Source of the DNA: Synechococcus sp. PCC 7336
Lineage (GTDB): Bacteria; Cyanobacteriota; Cyanobacteriia; Thermostichales; PCC-7336
Length of the DNA stretch: 64,000 nt
Reading direction: 5' to 3'
NCBI RefSeq assembly: GCF_000332275.1
Contig: NZ_CM001776.1
Coordinates: 1,845,268-1,909,267 of the forward strand
The notes beneath the pieces were generated by a model. That model did not search any database. It had not been told where the DNA came from and worked only from the letters and a program-made list of their open reading frames with translations. Below are positions 36,443 through 45,623 of the stretch, in pieces; position 1 is the stretch's first letter, and every line of letters begins with the position of its first letter. Made by a program: the position numbers and the translations under genes.

Positions 36443-37681
36443 CTAGCTTTGGGGCGACGAATTATCTCTGGAGATCGCTCCAGCCGCGAGGATGCGGCGG
36501 GGCAAGCGGGCTGATAAGCCACAAAGAACTTCGTAGGGGATCGTTCCCAGTGCCTCAGCCCATCGCCGAGCGTCCCACTCCCCACCCAATAAATCCACCA
36601 CGTCTCCCACTCGCACGTCGGCCTCAGACGGAATGACCCACATGGTTTGATCCATTGTGACATTGCCCACCTGCTGCAACCGCTGTCCCCGCACAACCCC
36701 TCGCAACTGACCGGACAAACGGCGAGGGACGCCATCGGCATAGCCAATCGCCACCGTCGCAATGCGAGTTGGCTGTTCCGTCACATATCGGTGCCCGTAA
36801 CTCACCCCCGTCCCCGCTGGCACCTGCTTGAGATGCACCACCCGCGCCTTCAAACTCAAAACGGGACGGAGTTGAACGCGATCGTCCACAAACTCCGCTG
36901 GAGAGACACCATACAAGGCCAGCCCCACCCTCACCCGCTGGTAGTGCCAGTCAGGATTGGCCAAGGTGGCCGCCGAGTTGGCCATGTGCAGGGGCGGAAT
37001 CGGCAATTTGCGGGCTCTTAACCCCTGAATCACCTGCTCGAAGCGCCGATGCTGCAGGTCGGCGGTCGGGCAATCGGGCTCGTCTGCAGTAGCGAAATGG
37101 GAATAGAGGCTGCGAGGAATCAGTAAAGGAGCCTGCACGAGCGATCGCCAATGGTCGGCAGCTTCGCGATAGGCAACCCCCAACCGCGACATGCCCGTAT
37201 CCACCTTGAGATGCACGGGCACACTGCAGCCCCTTTCAGCAGCCACCCGCTGACACAGCTCAATTTGCTCTGGATCGGTAATCGTCAGCTCTAACTGAGC
37301 CTCCATCGCCCCCCGCAGTTCAGCCGCTGTCCGCAATGCCCCCAGCAGTAAGACTGGAGCTGAAATGCCCGCCTGCCGCAGTTCCAACCCCTCGTGCAGC
37401 GTGGCTGCACATAACCCCGCCGCCCCCGCCGCGATCGCCGCTTGGGCCACCGGTATGGCCCCATGTCCGTAGGCATTTGCCTTCACCACCGCCCACAACT
37501 CAGTCTCTGGCTGCAAAATACCCATCAAGGCTCGAATATTGTGGCGCAGCGCCCCCAAATCGATTTCGACCCAAGCCCGCTGCATAGCAATGGCATCGTC
37601 AATCTCAGCTCCTGCCGACACCCAAGTCGGTGGATGGGGTAGGACCGCTAGGGGGCGTATGGAGGGAGACGGCTGCACCAT
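36443..37681 (-). CDS. alr: Alanine racemase
   Basis: This 412-residue fold-III PLP enzyme has the cofactor lysine in AVVKANAYGHGAIPVAQAAI and the Arg/His segment SRLGVAYREA. The second catalytic tyrosine lies in GTGVSYGHRY, and YADGVPRRLSGQ and GNVTMDQTMW complete the C-terminal domain. It makes D-alanine for peptidoglycan. Its ATG overlaps the stop of trmB (TAATG), so the two are coupled. About 30 extra residues precede the family start. Confidence 0.96.
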   Translation of the reverse strand: MVQPSPSIRPLAVLPHPPTWVSAGAEIDDAIAMQRAWVEIDLGALRHNIRALMGILQPETELWAVVKANAYGHGAIPVAQAAIAAGAAGLCAATLHEGLELRQAGISAPVLLLGALRTAAELRGAMEAQLELTITDPEQIELCQRVAAERGCSVPVHLKVDTGMSRLGVAYREAADHWRSLVQAPLLIPRSLYSHFATADEPDCPTADLQHRRFEQVIQGLRARKLPIPPLHMANSAATLANPDWHYQRVRVGLALYGVSPAEFVDDRVQLRPVLSLKARVVHLKQVPAGTGVSYGHRYVTEQPTRIATVAIGYADGVPRRLSGQLRGVVRGQRLQQVGNVTMDQTMWVIPSEADVRVGDVVDLLGGEWDARRWAEALGTIPYEVLCGLSARLPRRILAAGAISRDNSSPQS

Positions 37682-38412
37682 TAGCGCCTGCGCTCCAACT
37701 CGTAACGATAGATCGGTAACCCTTTAGCCAGACAGGATTGCTCGCGGAAGCTGGAAATTCCCCAAGGGTTGCAATCGAGGCAGACATGAGGCCCGTGGGT
37801 ATTTTCGAAGGCAGGATGGTCGGCGAAGCGGGCTTCCATTTCCACAGCTACGGCTTCAATGTCCGATTGCAAAAACACAGTCCCTCCAGGCTGGAGCAGG
37901 CAAGCCAATTGGTTCACCAATTGTGGTTGTACGACACGACGCTTGTGGTGGCGACTCTTAAACCACGGGTCGGGAAACTGAATGCTGACGCGCGCCAGAT
38001 CCTCGGGGGCAAACAGGTGGGGCAGGGTGACGTTGATATTGCAGGCGAGAAAGTGAAGGTTATCTAAGCCCAAATCTTGCACCCAGGCATTGGCTCGTTC
38101 CACTAGCGGACGACGAATTTCCACCCCCAGGAAATTCCAATCGGGGTTATATCGAGCTGCAGTCAAAAGAAATCGACCGCTGCCGGTGCCGATATCGAGG
38201 TGAAAGGGGCGATCGAGTCTGGCGTAGTCCCGTTCCCAATGGGGCGGTGCGGCGGGGGTTTGGTATTGAATGTTGAGGGGATTGACATGGTTGCGTACCC
38301 GCAGGGGCGCGGAGCCTTTGAGGGGCCAGTCGATCGCCGCTGGCCGGTTCGAGCCCAGTGCGGCACTATTGGATGGAGGCGCGATCGCCGATCGCCCCAA
38401 GCTTTCAGACAT
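37681..38412 (-). CDS. trmB: tRNA (guanine-N7-)-methyltransferase
   Basis: This 243-residue class I methyltransferase shows FHLDIGTGSGRFLLTAARYN (SAM site) and FLGVEIRRPLVERANAWVQD. The tRNA-binding block VSIQFPDPWFKSRHHKRRVV and C-terminal SSFREQSCLAKGLPIYRYEL follow. It methylates G46 in the variable loop of tRNAs. I chose the ATG at 38410-38412; GTG starts at 38424 and 38436 are also possible and GGAG precedes the former. It overlaps alr by one base. Confidence 0.95.
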   Translation of the reverse strand: MSESLGRSAIAPPSNSAALGSNRPAAIDWPLKGSAPLRVRNHVNPLNIQYQTPAAPPHWERDYARLDRPFHLDIGTGSGRFLLTAARYNPDWNFLGVEIRRPLVERANAWVQDLGLDNLHFLACNINVTLPHLFAPEDLARVSIQFPDPWFKSRHHKRRVVQPQLVNQLACLLQPGGTVFLQSDIEAVAVEMEARFADHPAFENTHGPHVCLDCNPWGISSFREQSCLAKGLPIYRYELERRR

Positions 38413-38542
38413 TCCCAAACTCACTCTTTCTCCCACAGTACCCGTCCAGCATAGAAAATGCCGTTCACTTTCTGTATGGTATTTTGAGCGACGTTCCCTC
38501 TTTCTGCCTTTGATTCAGCACGTTGTTTCCTGCCATCAACCG

Positions 38543-39193
38543 GTGAGGCAATCGCTCCTTCCCAATCCCTATGAATTGCTTTGGACAGCCCTCGGACTGC
38601 TGCTGACGGTGGCAGGTACTTTGCTGCAGGTGTCGCTGCCGAGGGATTGGGCGATCGGGATCGGGCCGTTTCAACTGGCGGGCTATACGTTTTCGTTCCA
38701 GGTGGCAGGTTTTTTGCTGACGGCATTTTTAGGAGGACCGCGGGCAGCTCTGCTCTCTCAATTGGCTTATGTCAGTCTCGGTTTACTCGGTTACAACGTG
38801 TTTTCGGGGGGAGGGGGCGCAGCTTACGTGCAAGAACCCGCCTTTGGTTATTTACTCGGCTTCGTGCCGGGGGCTTGGGTGTGTGGCAGTTTGCTGGACT
38901 GCGATCGCCATCAATCGCACGGAGGCGATCGCGTCACCCACTTACACGGCAGTCTCTCGGGCCCAAGCAAGCCGGGTCCGCCCAAAACCGGCCTGAGGGA
39001 GTTATTCGTGGCCGGTCTTATGGGGCTCGTGGCCGTCCACATCACAGGGATTTCCTATCTGATCGTGCAGTCCACCGATAGACTGGGAGCCATGCTCGTG
39101 CAATATTCCGGCTATATGTGGGTCGGTCAGCTTTTGGTGCTAGTCGCGGTGGCGATCGCGGCTACGACCTTGAGACTAGTGATGTTTCTTTGA
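38543..39193 (+). CDS. bioY: Biotin transporter substrate component BioY
   Basis: This 216-residue membrane S-component has LPRDWAIGIGPFQLAGYTFS, VAGFLLTAFLGGPRAALLSQ, LAYVSLGLLGYNVFSGGGGA and FGYLLGFVPGAWVCGSL, all typical of BioY. It imports biotin together with ECF ATPase/T units, or alone at low rate. The gene has no in-frame ATG near the family start; GTG 38543 is the best choice. A loop of about 25 residues containing two HIP1 sites interrupts the middle, and the last helices follow (VAGLMGLVAVHITGISYLIV onward). Confidence 0.85.
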   Translation: MRQSLLPNPYELLWTALGLLLTVAGTLLQVSLPRDWAIGIGPFQLAGYTFSFQVAGFLLTAFLGGPRAALLSQLAYVSLGLLGYNVFSGGGGAAYVQEPAFGYLLGFVPGAWVCGSLLDCDRHQSHGGDRVTHLHGSLSGPSKPGPPKTGLRELFVAGLMGLVAVHITGISYLIVQSTDRLGAMLVQYSGYMWVGQLLVLVAVAIAATTLRLVMFL

Positions 39194-39224
39194 TGAATTC
39201 TCGACTTCGCTGTACCCGTCCCAT

Positions 39225-40193
39225 CTATTGTGCGGCTGTGCGGCGGGGAATTTCGTAGGTGAGGCGATCGCGAGCCATGACCGTTTTAGGAAAAATCGCC
39301 TGTGCTTCCGCCTGCAAGTCTTCCAGCGAGATCGGCCCCTCCGCACCGTATCGAGGGCTAAAGTGAGTCAGCATTAACGTATCCACCTTGGCTTCCAATG
39401 CCACCTGGGCTGCCATTGCTGCTGTGGAATGCTTGGCTCGCTTGGCTAAATGCAAATCTGCCTCGGCAAAGGTGGCCTCGTGAATCAGTAAATCGGCAGC
39501 TCTGGCCAAATCGATCGCATTGTGGCAAAAAATTGTGTCCGTACAGTAAGTCAACTTGCGTCCCGGCTGTGGCGCACCCACATAGTTTTTGCCTTCGATC
39601 GTCCGACCGTCAGGTAACTTCACCGTTTCCCCTGCCTTCAGGCGGGCATAGACGGGACCGGGCGGAATATCGTCCGCTCTTGCTTTGGCAACGTTAAACG
39701 TCCCGAGGCGATCGCGCTCCACAATCCGATAGCCAAACGCCTGCACCCGATGGTCCAAGGGAGCACAATACACTAAATACTCCTGTTCCTCCAAAATCAA
39801 GCCCGTCTCCACCGCGTGGACGGTGAAGGGATAGTTAATTCGACTCTCACTCCAGCGCAGCACTCCATCGAGATAAGACTGCAGACCGGGGGGGCCGTAG
39901 ATATCAACCCGATCGGGCATGTTGCTCATACCCAAGGTGGACAAGAGCCCCGGCAATCCATAGATGTGGTCGCCATGCATGTGGGTGATAAAAATCCGGC
40001 GGATCTGATTGAAATTTAGGTCTGGATGGCGCAAGATTTGATGTTGCGTTGCCTCGCCGCAGTCCAACAGCCACATCTGCGATCGCTGCGGTAACTGCAG
40101 GGCAATTCCAGATACATTGCGAATCCGAGTGGGCACTCCCGAACTGGTTCCCAAAAACGTAACCCGCAAAGCTGTTGCATCGCGATCGCCCAT
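39225..40193 (-). CDS. rnz: Ribonuclease Z
   Basis: This 322-residue metallo-beta-lactamase enzyme has LRVTFLGTSSGVPTRIRNVS, the zinc motif THMHGDHIYGLPGLLSTLGM, DLLIHEATFAEADLHLAKR, and the second histidine in LMLTHFSPRYG. It processes the 3' ends of tRNA precursors. ATG 40193 follows GGCAGG; a TTG start at 40223 is an alternative. It converges with bioY. Confidence 0.96.
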   Translation of the reverse strand: MGDRDATALRVTFLGTSSGVPTRIRNVSGIALQLPQRSQMWLLDCGEATQHQILRHPDLNFNQIRRIFITHMHGDHIYGLPGLLSTLGMSNMPDRVDIYGPPGLQSYLDGVLRWSESRINYPFTVHAVETGLILEEQEYLVYCAPLDHRVQAFGYRIVERDRLGTFNVAKARADDIPPGPVYARLKAGETVKLPDGRTIEGKNYVGAPQPGRKLTYCTDTIFCHNAIDLARAADLLIHEATFAEADLHLAKRAKHSTAAMAAQVALEAKVDTLMLTHFSPRYGAEGPISLEDLQAEAQAIFPKTVMARDRLTYEIPRRTAAQ

Positions 40194-40289
40194 CCTGCCG
40201 CAACTCTCAAAACTGTCTTTCAATCCTAGTCGAGTCGCAGCGGCTTCCTGCCAGTATTTTTTGCGGGAGCGAGGGGGACGTGGATTCGG

Positions 40290-40790
40290 CTAAAGCCGCT
40301 TCCACAAAATGAGTGCATCCTCTGTCGGATTGTCGTAATATCGCTTGCGCCGACCCACTTGCTCGAAATCGAGGCTGTCGTAAAGGTCGAGAGCAGCTCG
40401 ATTCGACTCGCGTACCTCCAATGTGGCCCATTCCAATCCCAGCGCGATCGCCTGCTGCAGTAGTGTCTCAATTAACTGACGTCCAACGCCCTGGCGGCGA
40501 TAATCGGGATGCACTCCTAGGCTGATAATATGAGCTTCGGACCCCATTGCCCACAAGGCCGCAAACCCAATCGGACGGCATTCCTTCTCTGTTGTCCACG
40601 CTCCCAATACGAGCGAGCTGGGGCGATCGGGGCGATCGGGATCGCGAGGGGGTCGGGCTAATTCTGCTGCAAAACCCGCTCGCGTCCATTGGCCGCCAAA
40701 ACACAGGCGATCGAGCTGTACTAAATCGTCGAGATGTTCGAGTGTCGCGGCTGCCAAACAATAAGAGTCAGTATAAGTCTTATCCGCCAT
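40290..40790 (-). CDS. rimI: RimI-type ribosomal protein N-acetyltransferase
   Basis: This 166-residue GNAT enzyme starts MADKTYTDSY. It has the acetyl-CoA site ISLGVHPDYRRQGVGRQLIE and the C-terminal LEVRESNRAALDLYDSLDFE with QVGRRKRYYDNPTEDALILW. This is the pattern of RimI, which acetylates the N-terminus of ribosomal protein S18. A long upstream extension in the same frame lacks a match and is left out. It faces the exosortase gene across a shared spacer. Confidence 0.92.
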   Translation of the reverse strand: MADKTYTDSYCLAAATLEHLDDLVQLDRLCFGGQWTRAGFAAELARPPRDPDRPDRPSSLVLGAWTTEKECRPIGFAALWAMGSEAHIISLGVHPDYRRQGVGRQLIETLLQQAIALGLEWATLEVRESNRAALDLYDSLDFEQVGRRKRYYDNPTEDALILWKRL

Positions 40791-40961
40791 TGAAATTGCT
40801 ATAGTCTCCCAATCTAGAGTAAAAGAGCCCGACGCCCTCCTGCAGCACTGCAGCCCCATAAGCTCAATGGATTTACCGGAAATTACCTGTAGCTTTAAAG
40901 ACTTAGCCCTTAAAAGGCATGTTAAATTACAAAAAAAGAGCACTTTCAGGAGCGCCACGCC

Positions 40962-41846
40962 GTGCAAGACACGACTTTTGATTTCAGACAGCGCTTGCAA
41001 CAACCCTTCACTTGGTTGGCGATCGTCGGTCTATTGCTTGCGGCAATTCATCTGGCTTTGGGGTGGCAGGCAGATAGCCCCAGCTTGCTTGGAACTAGTC
41101 TGCTCTCTTGGGTCGCAGTGGCCGTGCTACTGCGAGATCGAGCCCAGCTACCCCCCCTCCAAAGTGGACCGCTGGCGAGTTTTATGGGCGCGAGCATGCT
41201 TACCTTTACCGTATTTGTTGGCATGTCAGTGGGAAGCCACAGCGTTCTCCTGCTCGCACCGCTAGGACTGGGACTGGGATTCGCCCTGTTAGCCTGCAAC
41301 TTTCGCGGCTTGTGGCAATTCTGGCCGGAATTATCGGTATTGGCAGCAATTGGGGTTCCTCAAATTGCGATCCCCGCTGTGGTCGATATGCGCATTCATA
41401 CCGCTCAGTTTACCCATTTCGTGCTCTATCACCTTGGCTTTGAAGTCGTTCGCGAAGGCATTTATCTCAACCTTCCCAGAGGAGTTGTGGAAGTCAATCT
41501 GGCTTGCTCGGGATTGGACATCATGGCTCAACTGTTTGGCCTTTCACTCATCTATGCTTTTATGTTCGGCCTCAATCGCCAGCAGGGAATTCTCACTTCG
41601 ATTGTGGCAGTGGCCATTGCATTTGTTGTCAATGGCATCCGGGCGGTGCTCATGAGTGTTTTGTTCAACTCCGGCAACATAGCTGCATTTGATTATTGGC
41701 ACACAGGAGACGGCTCTCTCGTCTTTTCGGCCATCGGAGTAGCCTGTTTTGGTTGCTACTGCTACTTTTATCAATCTCCCGACACCGCAGAGGAACTTGT
41801 CTTCGAAGCCGAGGCGGACATTGAATTCAATGAGGATGAAAATTAA
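40962..41846 (+). CDS. Cyanoexosortase
   Basis: This 294-residue protein has about eight membrane helices. The exosortase triad is visible: the cysteine in VVEVNLACSGLDIMAQLFGL, the arginine in VVNGIRAVLM and the histidine in DYWHTGDGSLVFS. Exosortases recognise C-terminal PEP-CTERM signals on secreted proteins and move them to surface or polysaccharide partners. The GTG start at 40962 follows CAGGAGCG. The next gene starts one base inside its stop. No PEP-CTERM substrate is in the window. A or B subtype is not resolved here. Confidence 0.88.
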   Translation: MQDTTFDFRQRLQQPFTWLAIVGLLLAAIHLALGWQADSPSLLGTSLLSWVAVAVLLRDRAQLPPLQSGPLASFMGASMLTFTVFVGMSVGSHSVLLLAPLGLGLGFALLACNFRGLWQFWPELSVLAAIGVPQIAIPAVVDMRIHTAQFTHFVLYHLGFEVVREGIYLNLPRGVVEVNLACSGLDIMAQLFGLSLIYAFMFGLNRQQGILTSIVAVAIAFVVNGIRAVLMSVLFNSGNIAAFDYWHTGDGSLVFSAIGVACFGCYCYFYQSPDTAEELVFEAEADIEFNEDEN

Positions 41847-42556
41847 TGTCCCGCTGGCAAACGGTCCGCATTGCTTTTCTGGCAACCCTCAGCAGCGGTC
41901 TACTGCTCGCCTTAGGGAAGGTTGCATTCTACCCCTCGGAACGCCTGCAATCGGGCAACCGAGGTCACGAATCTCCAACGTTCGAAATTCCTGCTGAGGT
42001 GTCCCTTAACAGTTGGACCGCAATCGATACGACAGAAGTTACTGGCGAAGGGCAAATATCTTTCGGCGGCATTCTGGCGGGGCGTAACTACACTTATAGT
42101 CAGGGCGAGACGACTCTCTCGATTGAGACCCTCCACCTCGTTGCCTTGGATGCCGATGTACGGGCTATGGTCTGGGGAAATCTTCCCGTTCCCGACTATG
42201 CGGTTCGCCACCGCTCGGGGATCGGCTACTATGGCCTCCTCGCTTATCGCCAGCAAGCTTACTTGAGCGCTTGTATTAATCCCTATGGCGGCACAACGTT
42301 TACTGGCCAGCAATTCCGGCGCAACCGCTACCTATTCGACATTCGTCCGCGACGTATCCTAGCCTGGATACAAGATGATGCTCCGCTACAGGATCACCGT
42401 TGCTTACTGGTTCACTTCGAACTCCCCCTGAGTGACCTTTCGCGAGCAGAAGCGTTTGAACTGCTCGAATCCACCTGGTTTGAGTGGCACGAATGGTGGG
42501 AGCCGCGCTTTCAAAATTCTCAATCGGAACAATTTGCCAGCAAAACGGATATTTAG
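41846..42556 (+). CDS. Cyanoexosortase system-associated protein
   Basis: This 236-residue protein has an N-terminal membrane helix (IAFLATLSSGLLLALGKVAF) and an extracytoplasmic domain that ends in a Trp-rich helix (STWFEWHEWWEPRF). Its start overlaps the exosortase stop (TAATG), so the two are translated together. This linked gene is the hallmark of the cyanoexosortase system. Its biochemical task is not known, and a chaperone or adaptor role is inferred from the fixed linkage. Confidence 0.8.
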   Translation: MSRWQTVRIAFLATLSSGLLLALGKVAFYPSERLQSGNRGHESPTFEIPAEVSLNSWTAIDTTEVTGEGQISFGGILAGRNYTYSQGETTLSIETLHLVALDADVRAMVWGNLPVPDYAVRHRSGIGYYGLLAYRQQAYLSACINPYGGTTFTGQQFRRNRYLFDIRPRRILAWIQDDAPLQDHRCLLVHFELPLSDLSRAEAFELLESTWFEWHEWWEPRFQNSQSEQFASKTDI

Positions 42557-42679
42557 TGACATCAATCCCTATAATTCAGATGGGATAAATACCTAAATCG
42601 TTAACTTTTCCACCTCGTTAAGTGTAAACTTATAGACTAGACACTCTTAGATCGGATAGACCCATTAACAACGAATGAC

Positions 42680-43447
42680 ATGATGACCGCTTCAGATCGC
42701 AATCCCCTTTCTCCCTCAATGTATTTCCTACGACTTGTAGGATACGGCCTGCTCATCCTCTCGGCTGTCGATTTTGCGGTGGCTGTGTTCCCTCCTCGAC
42801 TGACCAATCCGACTTGGGAACTGCAGACCATTCAGTTTATTGTGGACTGGGTCGTAGTGCCTCTCTTGGGCGTCGGTCTCGTGTGTGTGGGCGAGTTGAG
42901 TTCCCGGCGCAAGTTCGAACCCTTGCTCTTGCGGATCCTCTCCTGGAGTCTGGTTGTTGTCGGCGCGCTCTTCTTTTTGTCCGTTCCGTTGAGTGTCAGC
43001 AACGCCTGGAAACTCAACAACCAAGGTCGCAACCAAATCACTGGCGAGCTCGATCGCGGTATTACCCGCATCGAACAGGTCCGCGAGCAAGTTGAAGGAG
43101 CCTCTTCGGAAGATTTGCTGAACTTAATCCAGCAAGCTCAACAGCGTGGGGGCCAAGTCCAAACCGACGATCCGCAAGAGTTAAGAGACTTGTTGTTGAA
43201 CAACATCGATCGGGCAGAAACCAATATTCGGACCCAAGTGGACTCCACTCGGGCTCAACAGGTTCGAACTCTGCTGGAAAGTTCCGCTCAGGTGAATGTC
43301 AGTGCTTTCATTGCTGGCGTTTTATTTATCTATGGCTGGCGTCTCACCCGCTGGGCTAGGGTGAAGCAACCCCGTCCGCCGCAGCAGCGAAAAGCTAAAG
43401 CTGCGAGAGGAAAATCTCCCCAACGCGCGAAAAGAGGTGACAGTTAG
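42680..43447 (+). CDS. hpsJ: HpsJ-family membrane protein
   Basis: This 255-residue protein has N-terminal helices (YFLRLVGYGLLILSAVDFAV), two further helices (WVVVPLLGVGLVCVGEL, LSWSLVVVGALFFLSVPLSV), a long acidic/helical middle (ELDRGITRIEQVREQVEGAS) and a final helix (VNVSAFIAGVLFIYGWRLTR) before a basic tail. The layout matches HpsJ proteins, which act with polysaccharide export for surface motility in filamentous cyanobacteria and are commonly near exosortase genes. It follows the exosortase pair by 123 bp. The start is an ATGATG at 42680. Confidence 0.82.
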   Translation: MMTASDRNPLSPSMYFLRLVGYGLLILSAVDFAVAVFPPRLTNPTWELQTIQFIVDWVVVPLLGVGLVCVGELSSRRKFEPLLLRILSWSLVVVGALFFLSVPLSVSNAWKLNNQGRNQITGELDRGITRIEQVREQVEGASSEDLLNLIQQAQQRGGQVQTDDPQELRDLLLNNIDRAETNIRTQVDSTRAQQVRTLLESSAQVNVSAFIAGVLFIYGWRLTRWARVKQPRPPQQRKAKAARGKSPQRAKRGDS

Positions 43448-43497
43448 AGCCAGATAAGTTCTGCCCAGAGTGGAGACAACCGCGATCGCCCTACTGC

Positions 43498-44412
43498 CTA
43501 GACCGAGACGCTTGTAGCAGTCCGATCTAACCCCTCAATCCACTGCAATAAATACTCGTTCACCTCCTGAGAGGCTTCATCCATCGGACAGTGTCCGGCC
43601 CGCGCAATCGTCTTAAATTCCCGCACGCAGGGAAAGTCTGCTAGCGATCGCCCCTTCTCCAGCGGTTCCCACGGATCGTCCTCGCCCCAAACGATCGCCA
43701 CCGGGCAGTGAATTTGGGGCAGCAGCTCTTCTGCGAGCGGACCGCTAGAATAGTTCACAAACGCAATAAATACGTCGGCTGCCCCCGGATCGCGCGCTGG
43801 GGCCAACAGCAGATCCAAGAGTTCGTCGGTGACGGCTTCGGGGCGGGCATAGGCTCGGCGCAAAATATTGCGCAGCGATCGCCGCTGGGCAATCTGGCGG
43901 AAAAAGAAATGACCGATGGGTTTGTAGCGCAATAACGTTTGCACAATCGGCGTACCCATCTGTTGCACTAGCGATAATTGAGAGCGCTTGCGATCGTGCA
44001 GCAATCGTAACGAGCAATTGATTAATACAACACTGCGGGCAATCGTCGGCTCCTCAGCCGCTGTCTGCGAAACCACAATGGCTCCCACCGAGTTCCCCAC
44101 CAACGTAGCCGTTCGCTGCACCACCTGTTGGCAAAAATCCGCCAGTTGTTGCCCCCAGAGCTCGAAGCTGTAGTCGAGGTCGGGTTTGGGTGCAGCTCCA
44201 AACCCCAATAAATCGATCGCGTACACCCGATATTGACTGGCTAACTGAGCAATATTATTGCGCCAGTGGCCAATACACCCACCGAAGCCATGCACCAAGA
44301 CCACCGCTTCAGCCTGCGGATCTCCCGCCGCCAAGTACGGCAACTGGAAGCTGCGCCACTGCCAGACGCGATTGGCAGCAATGTAAACAGCCGGCTTGAG
44401 AGGATCGGTCAT
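43498..44412 (-). CDS. Alpha/beta hydrolase
   Basis: This 304-residue protein has the oxyanion segment VVLVHGFGGCIGHWRNNIAQ, the nucleophile elbow LVGNSVGAIVV (serine in GNSVG), the acid in WGEDDPWEPLEKG and the histidine in ARAGHCPMDEASQ. The pattern fits the large esterase/haloalkane dehalogenase-like group widespread in cyanobacteria. The natural substrate is unknown. Start ATG 44410-44412; an upstream TTG adds eight residues. Confidence 0.9.
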   Translation of the reverse strand: MTDPLKPAVYIAANRVWQWRSFQLPYLAAGDPQAEAVVLVHGFGGCIGHWRNNIAQLASQYRVYAIDLLGFGAAPKPDLDYSFELWGQQLADFCQQVVQRTATLVGNSVGAIVVSQTAAEEPTIARSVVLINCSLRLLHDRKRSQLSLVQQMGTPIVQTLLRYKPIGHFFFRQIAQRRSLRNILRRAYARPEAVTDELLDLLLAPARDPGAADVFIAFVNYSSGPLAEELLPQIHCPVAIVWGEDDPWEPLEKGRSLADFPCVREFKTIARAGHCPMDEASQEVNEYLLQWIEGLDRTATSVSV

Positions 44413-44590
44413 AGATGGCTTCCAATTCTCTAGCAATGGGGGAACGGAGGGACTGCGAGATTGCCAGCCCCAGTAGGGGTTCAGCTTCTCAGCCTCCTTA
44501 TGTTAACTTAAGTTACATTCACAGCTTTTCGAGCTTTGCCGTCTTTTGTCATCCTCCTTCTTATTCTCGGCGTGCCCCATTTCATCAATC

Positions 44591-45280
44591 GTGCGCCTGC
44601 CTTGGGCGCGCACCAGCACGCGCATGTTCCTGAGCGCGGGGGCCTTAGTATCGCTGCCCGTGTTTGCACAGGCCCCCCTCGTCCGCTATGCCCCTTGGGT
44701 GAGCTTGGTGTTAACCCTGGGCTGGTTAGGGGTCAGCCTGCATTTAATATCGCTTCGCCCTTATCGCAACTGGGGTAGCTTGCTGTACGGATTTACCTTG
44801 ACTTGGCTGGCGGGGTCTCTGTATTGGGGTTGGCTGCGGGCCGAACCACTCTGGCATATGCCGATTGAGGCGATCGCCTTGCCATTCGTGCTGTGGGGCC
44901 TCGCTCGCGGCTTTGCTCGCATTGGCAATTATTTCTTTTTGGGCTCTTTGTTCGGTACGGCCATCACCGACCTGTACATTCATACGATGAAGTTGCTGCC
45001 CTTTTGGCGGCAGGCACTCCAGCCAGGTGTATCGGAAAGGGAGGCGCTGCTTTTGCTGGAGGGGGCTTTAGAGCAAATGCAGACCGGGGTGGGGATTGCC
45101 GCTGCGATTGTGTTGAGTGCGATTTTATGGACGGTTGGCAATATGGGGCTTCGGTTTGCTGGCGATCGCCGCGAAGACGCACAACTGCACTGGTGGGCAT
45201 TTAGCGGTGCCGTACTGTTTACCTTGCTGGTAGATGGACTCTTTGCAATTGGAGTCTGCTTGGGGTCGAGCCGGGTTTAG
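44591..45280 (+). CDS. DUF3120 membrane protein
   Basis: This protein of about 229 residues has six or so membrane helices (SLPVFAQAPLVRYAPWVSLV, LYGFTLTWLAGSLYWGWLRA, AIALPFVLWGLARGF, YFFLGSLFGTAITDLYIHTM). The LYWGWLRAEPLWHMPIEA block and the LFGTAITDLY block are characteristic of DUF3120, a family confined to cyanobacteria and plastids with no assigned function. The start is unclear: GTG 44591, ATG 44624 and TTG 44546 are all in frame. I chose 44591 because the family seems to extend upstream of 44624. Confidence 0.82.
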   Translation: MRLPWARTSTRMFLSAGALVSLPVFAQAPLVRYAPWVSLVLTLGWLGVSLHLISLRPYRNWGSLLYGFTLTWLAGSLYWGWLRAEPLWHMPIEAIALPFVLWGLARGFARIGNYFFLGSLFGTAITDLYIHTMKLLPFWRQALQPGVSEREALLLLEGALEQMQTGVGIAAAIVLSAILWTVGNMGLRFAGDRREDAQLHWWAFSGAVLFTLLVDGLFAIGVCLGSSRV

Positions 45281-45356
45281 CTAGGTCGAGCAAGTTTAGC
45301 TAAACTGGTCGGGCTACGCCCCAATCTGGGCGTTGACAAGCGATGAGTGAGTCTGC

Positions 45357-45566
45357 CGAATCGCCATCATGACCTCCGGGGTACTCCCGCCAGAACGCAG
45401 AGCGTTTGGCGGTGAGGGGGATAGGATAGTTAAACGCAGGGCGGTTGGACTACCGCTCTCTGGCTGTGGAGGCTTATCCGCTGGGATGCCTGTGAAACAG
45501 CAACTCTCACTCGTGAGTCTGAGAAGCTCCCGCTAGACCCGTAGGGTTAGCGGTGAGAGTAGTCAC
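45357..45566 (+). pseudogene. TnpB C-terminus and right-end hairpin of an IS200/IS605-type element
   Basis: The frame from 45357 to TAG 45536 reads like a cyanobacterial TnpB C-terminal tail (AVGLPLSGCGGLSAGMPVKQ, then QLSLVSLRSSR). Immediately after comes a hairpin (CTCCCGCT with AGCGGTGAG) ending AGAGTAGTCAC, the shape of an IS605-family right end and of the 3' end of an omega RNA. No nuclease domain survives upstream. I infer the decayed end of a TnpB-encoding element. Confidence 0.55.
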
Positions 45567-45623
45567 AAAACGCGGTAGAGTGCTTAAGCAATCTGACGTG
45601 ACTTAGGTAAATCGAAGTCTGCT

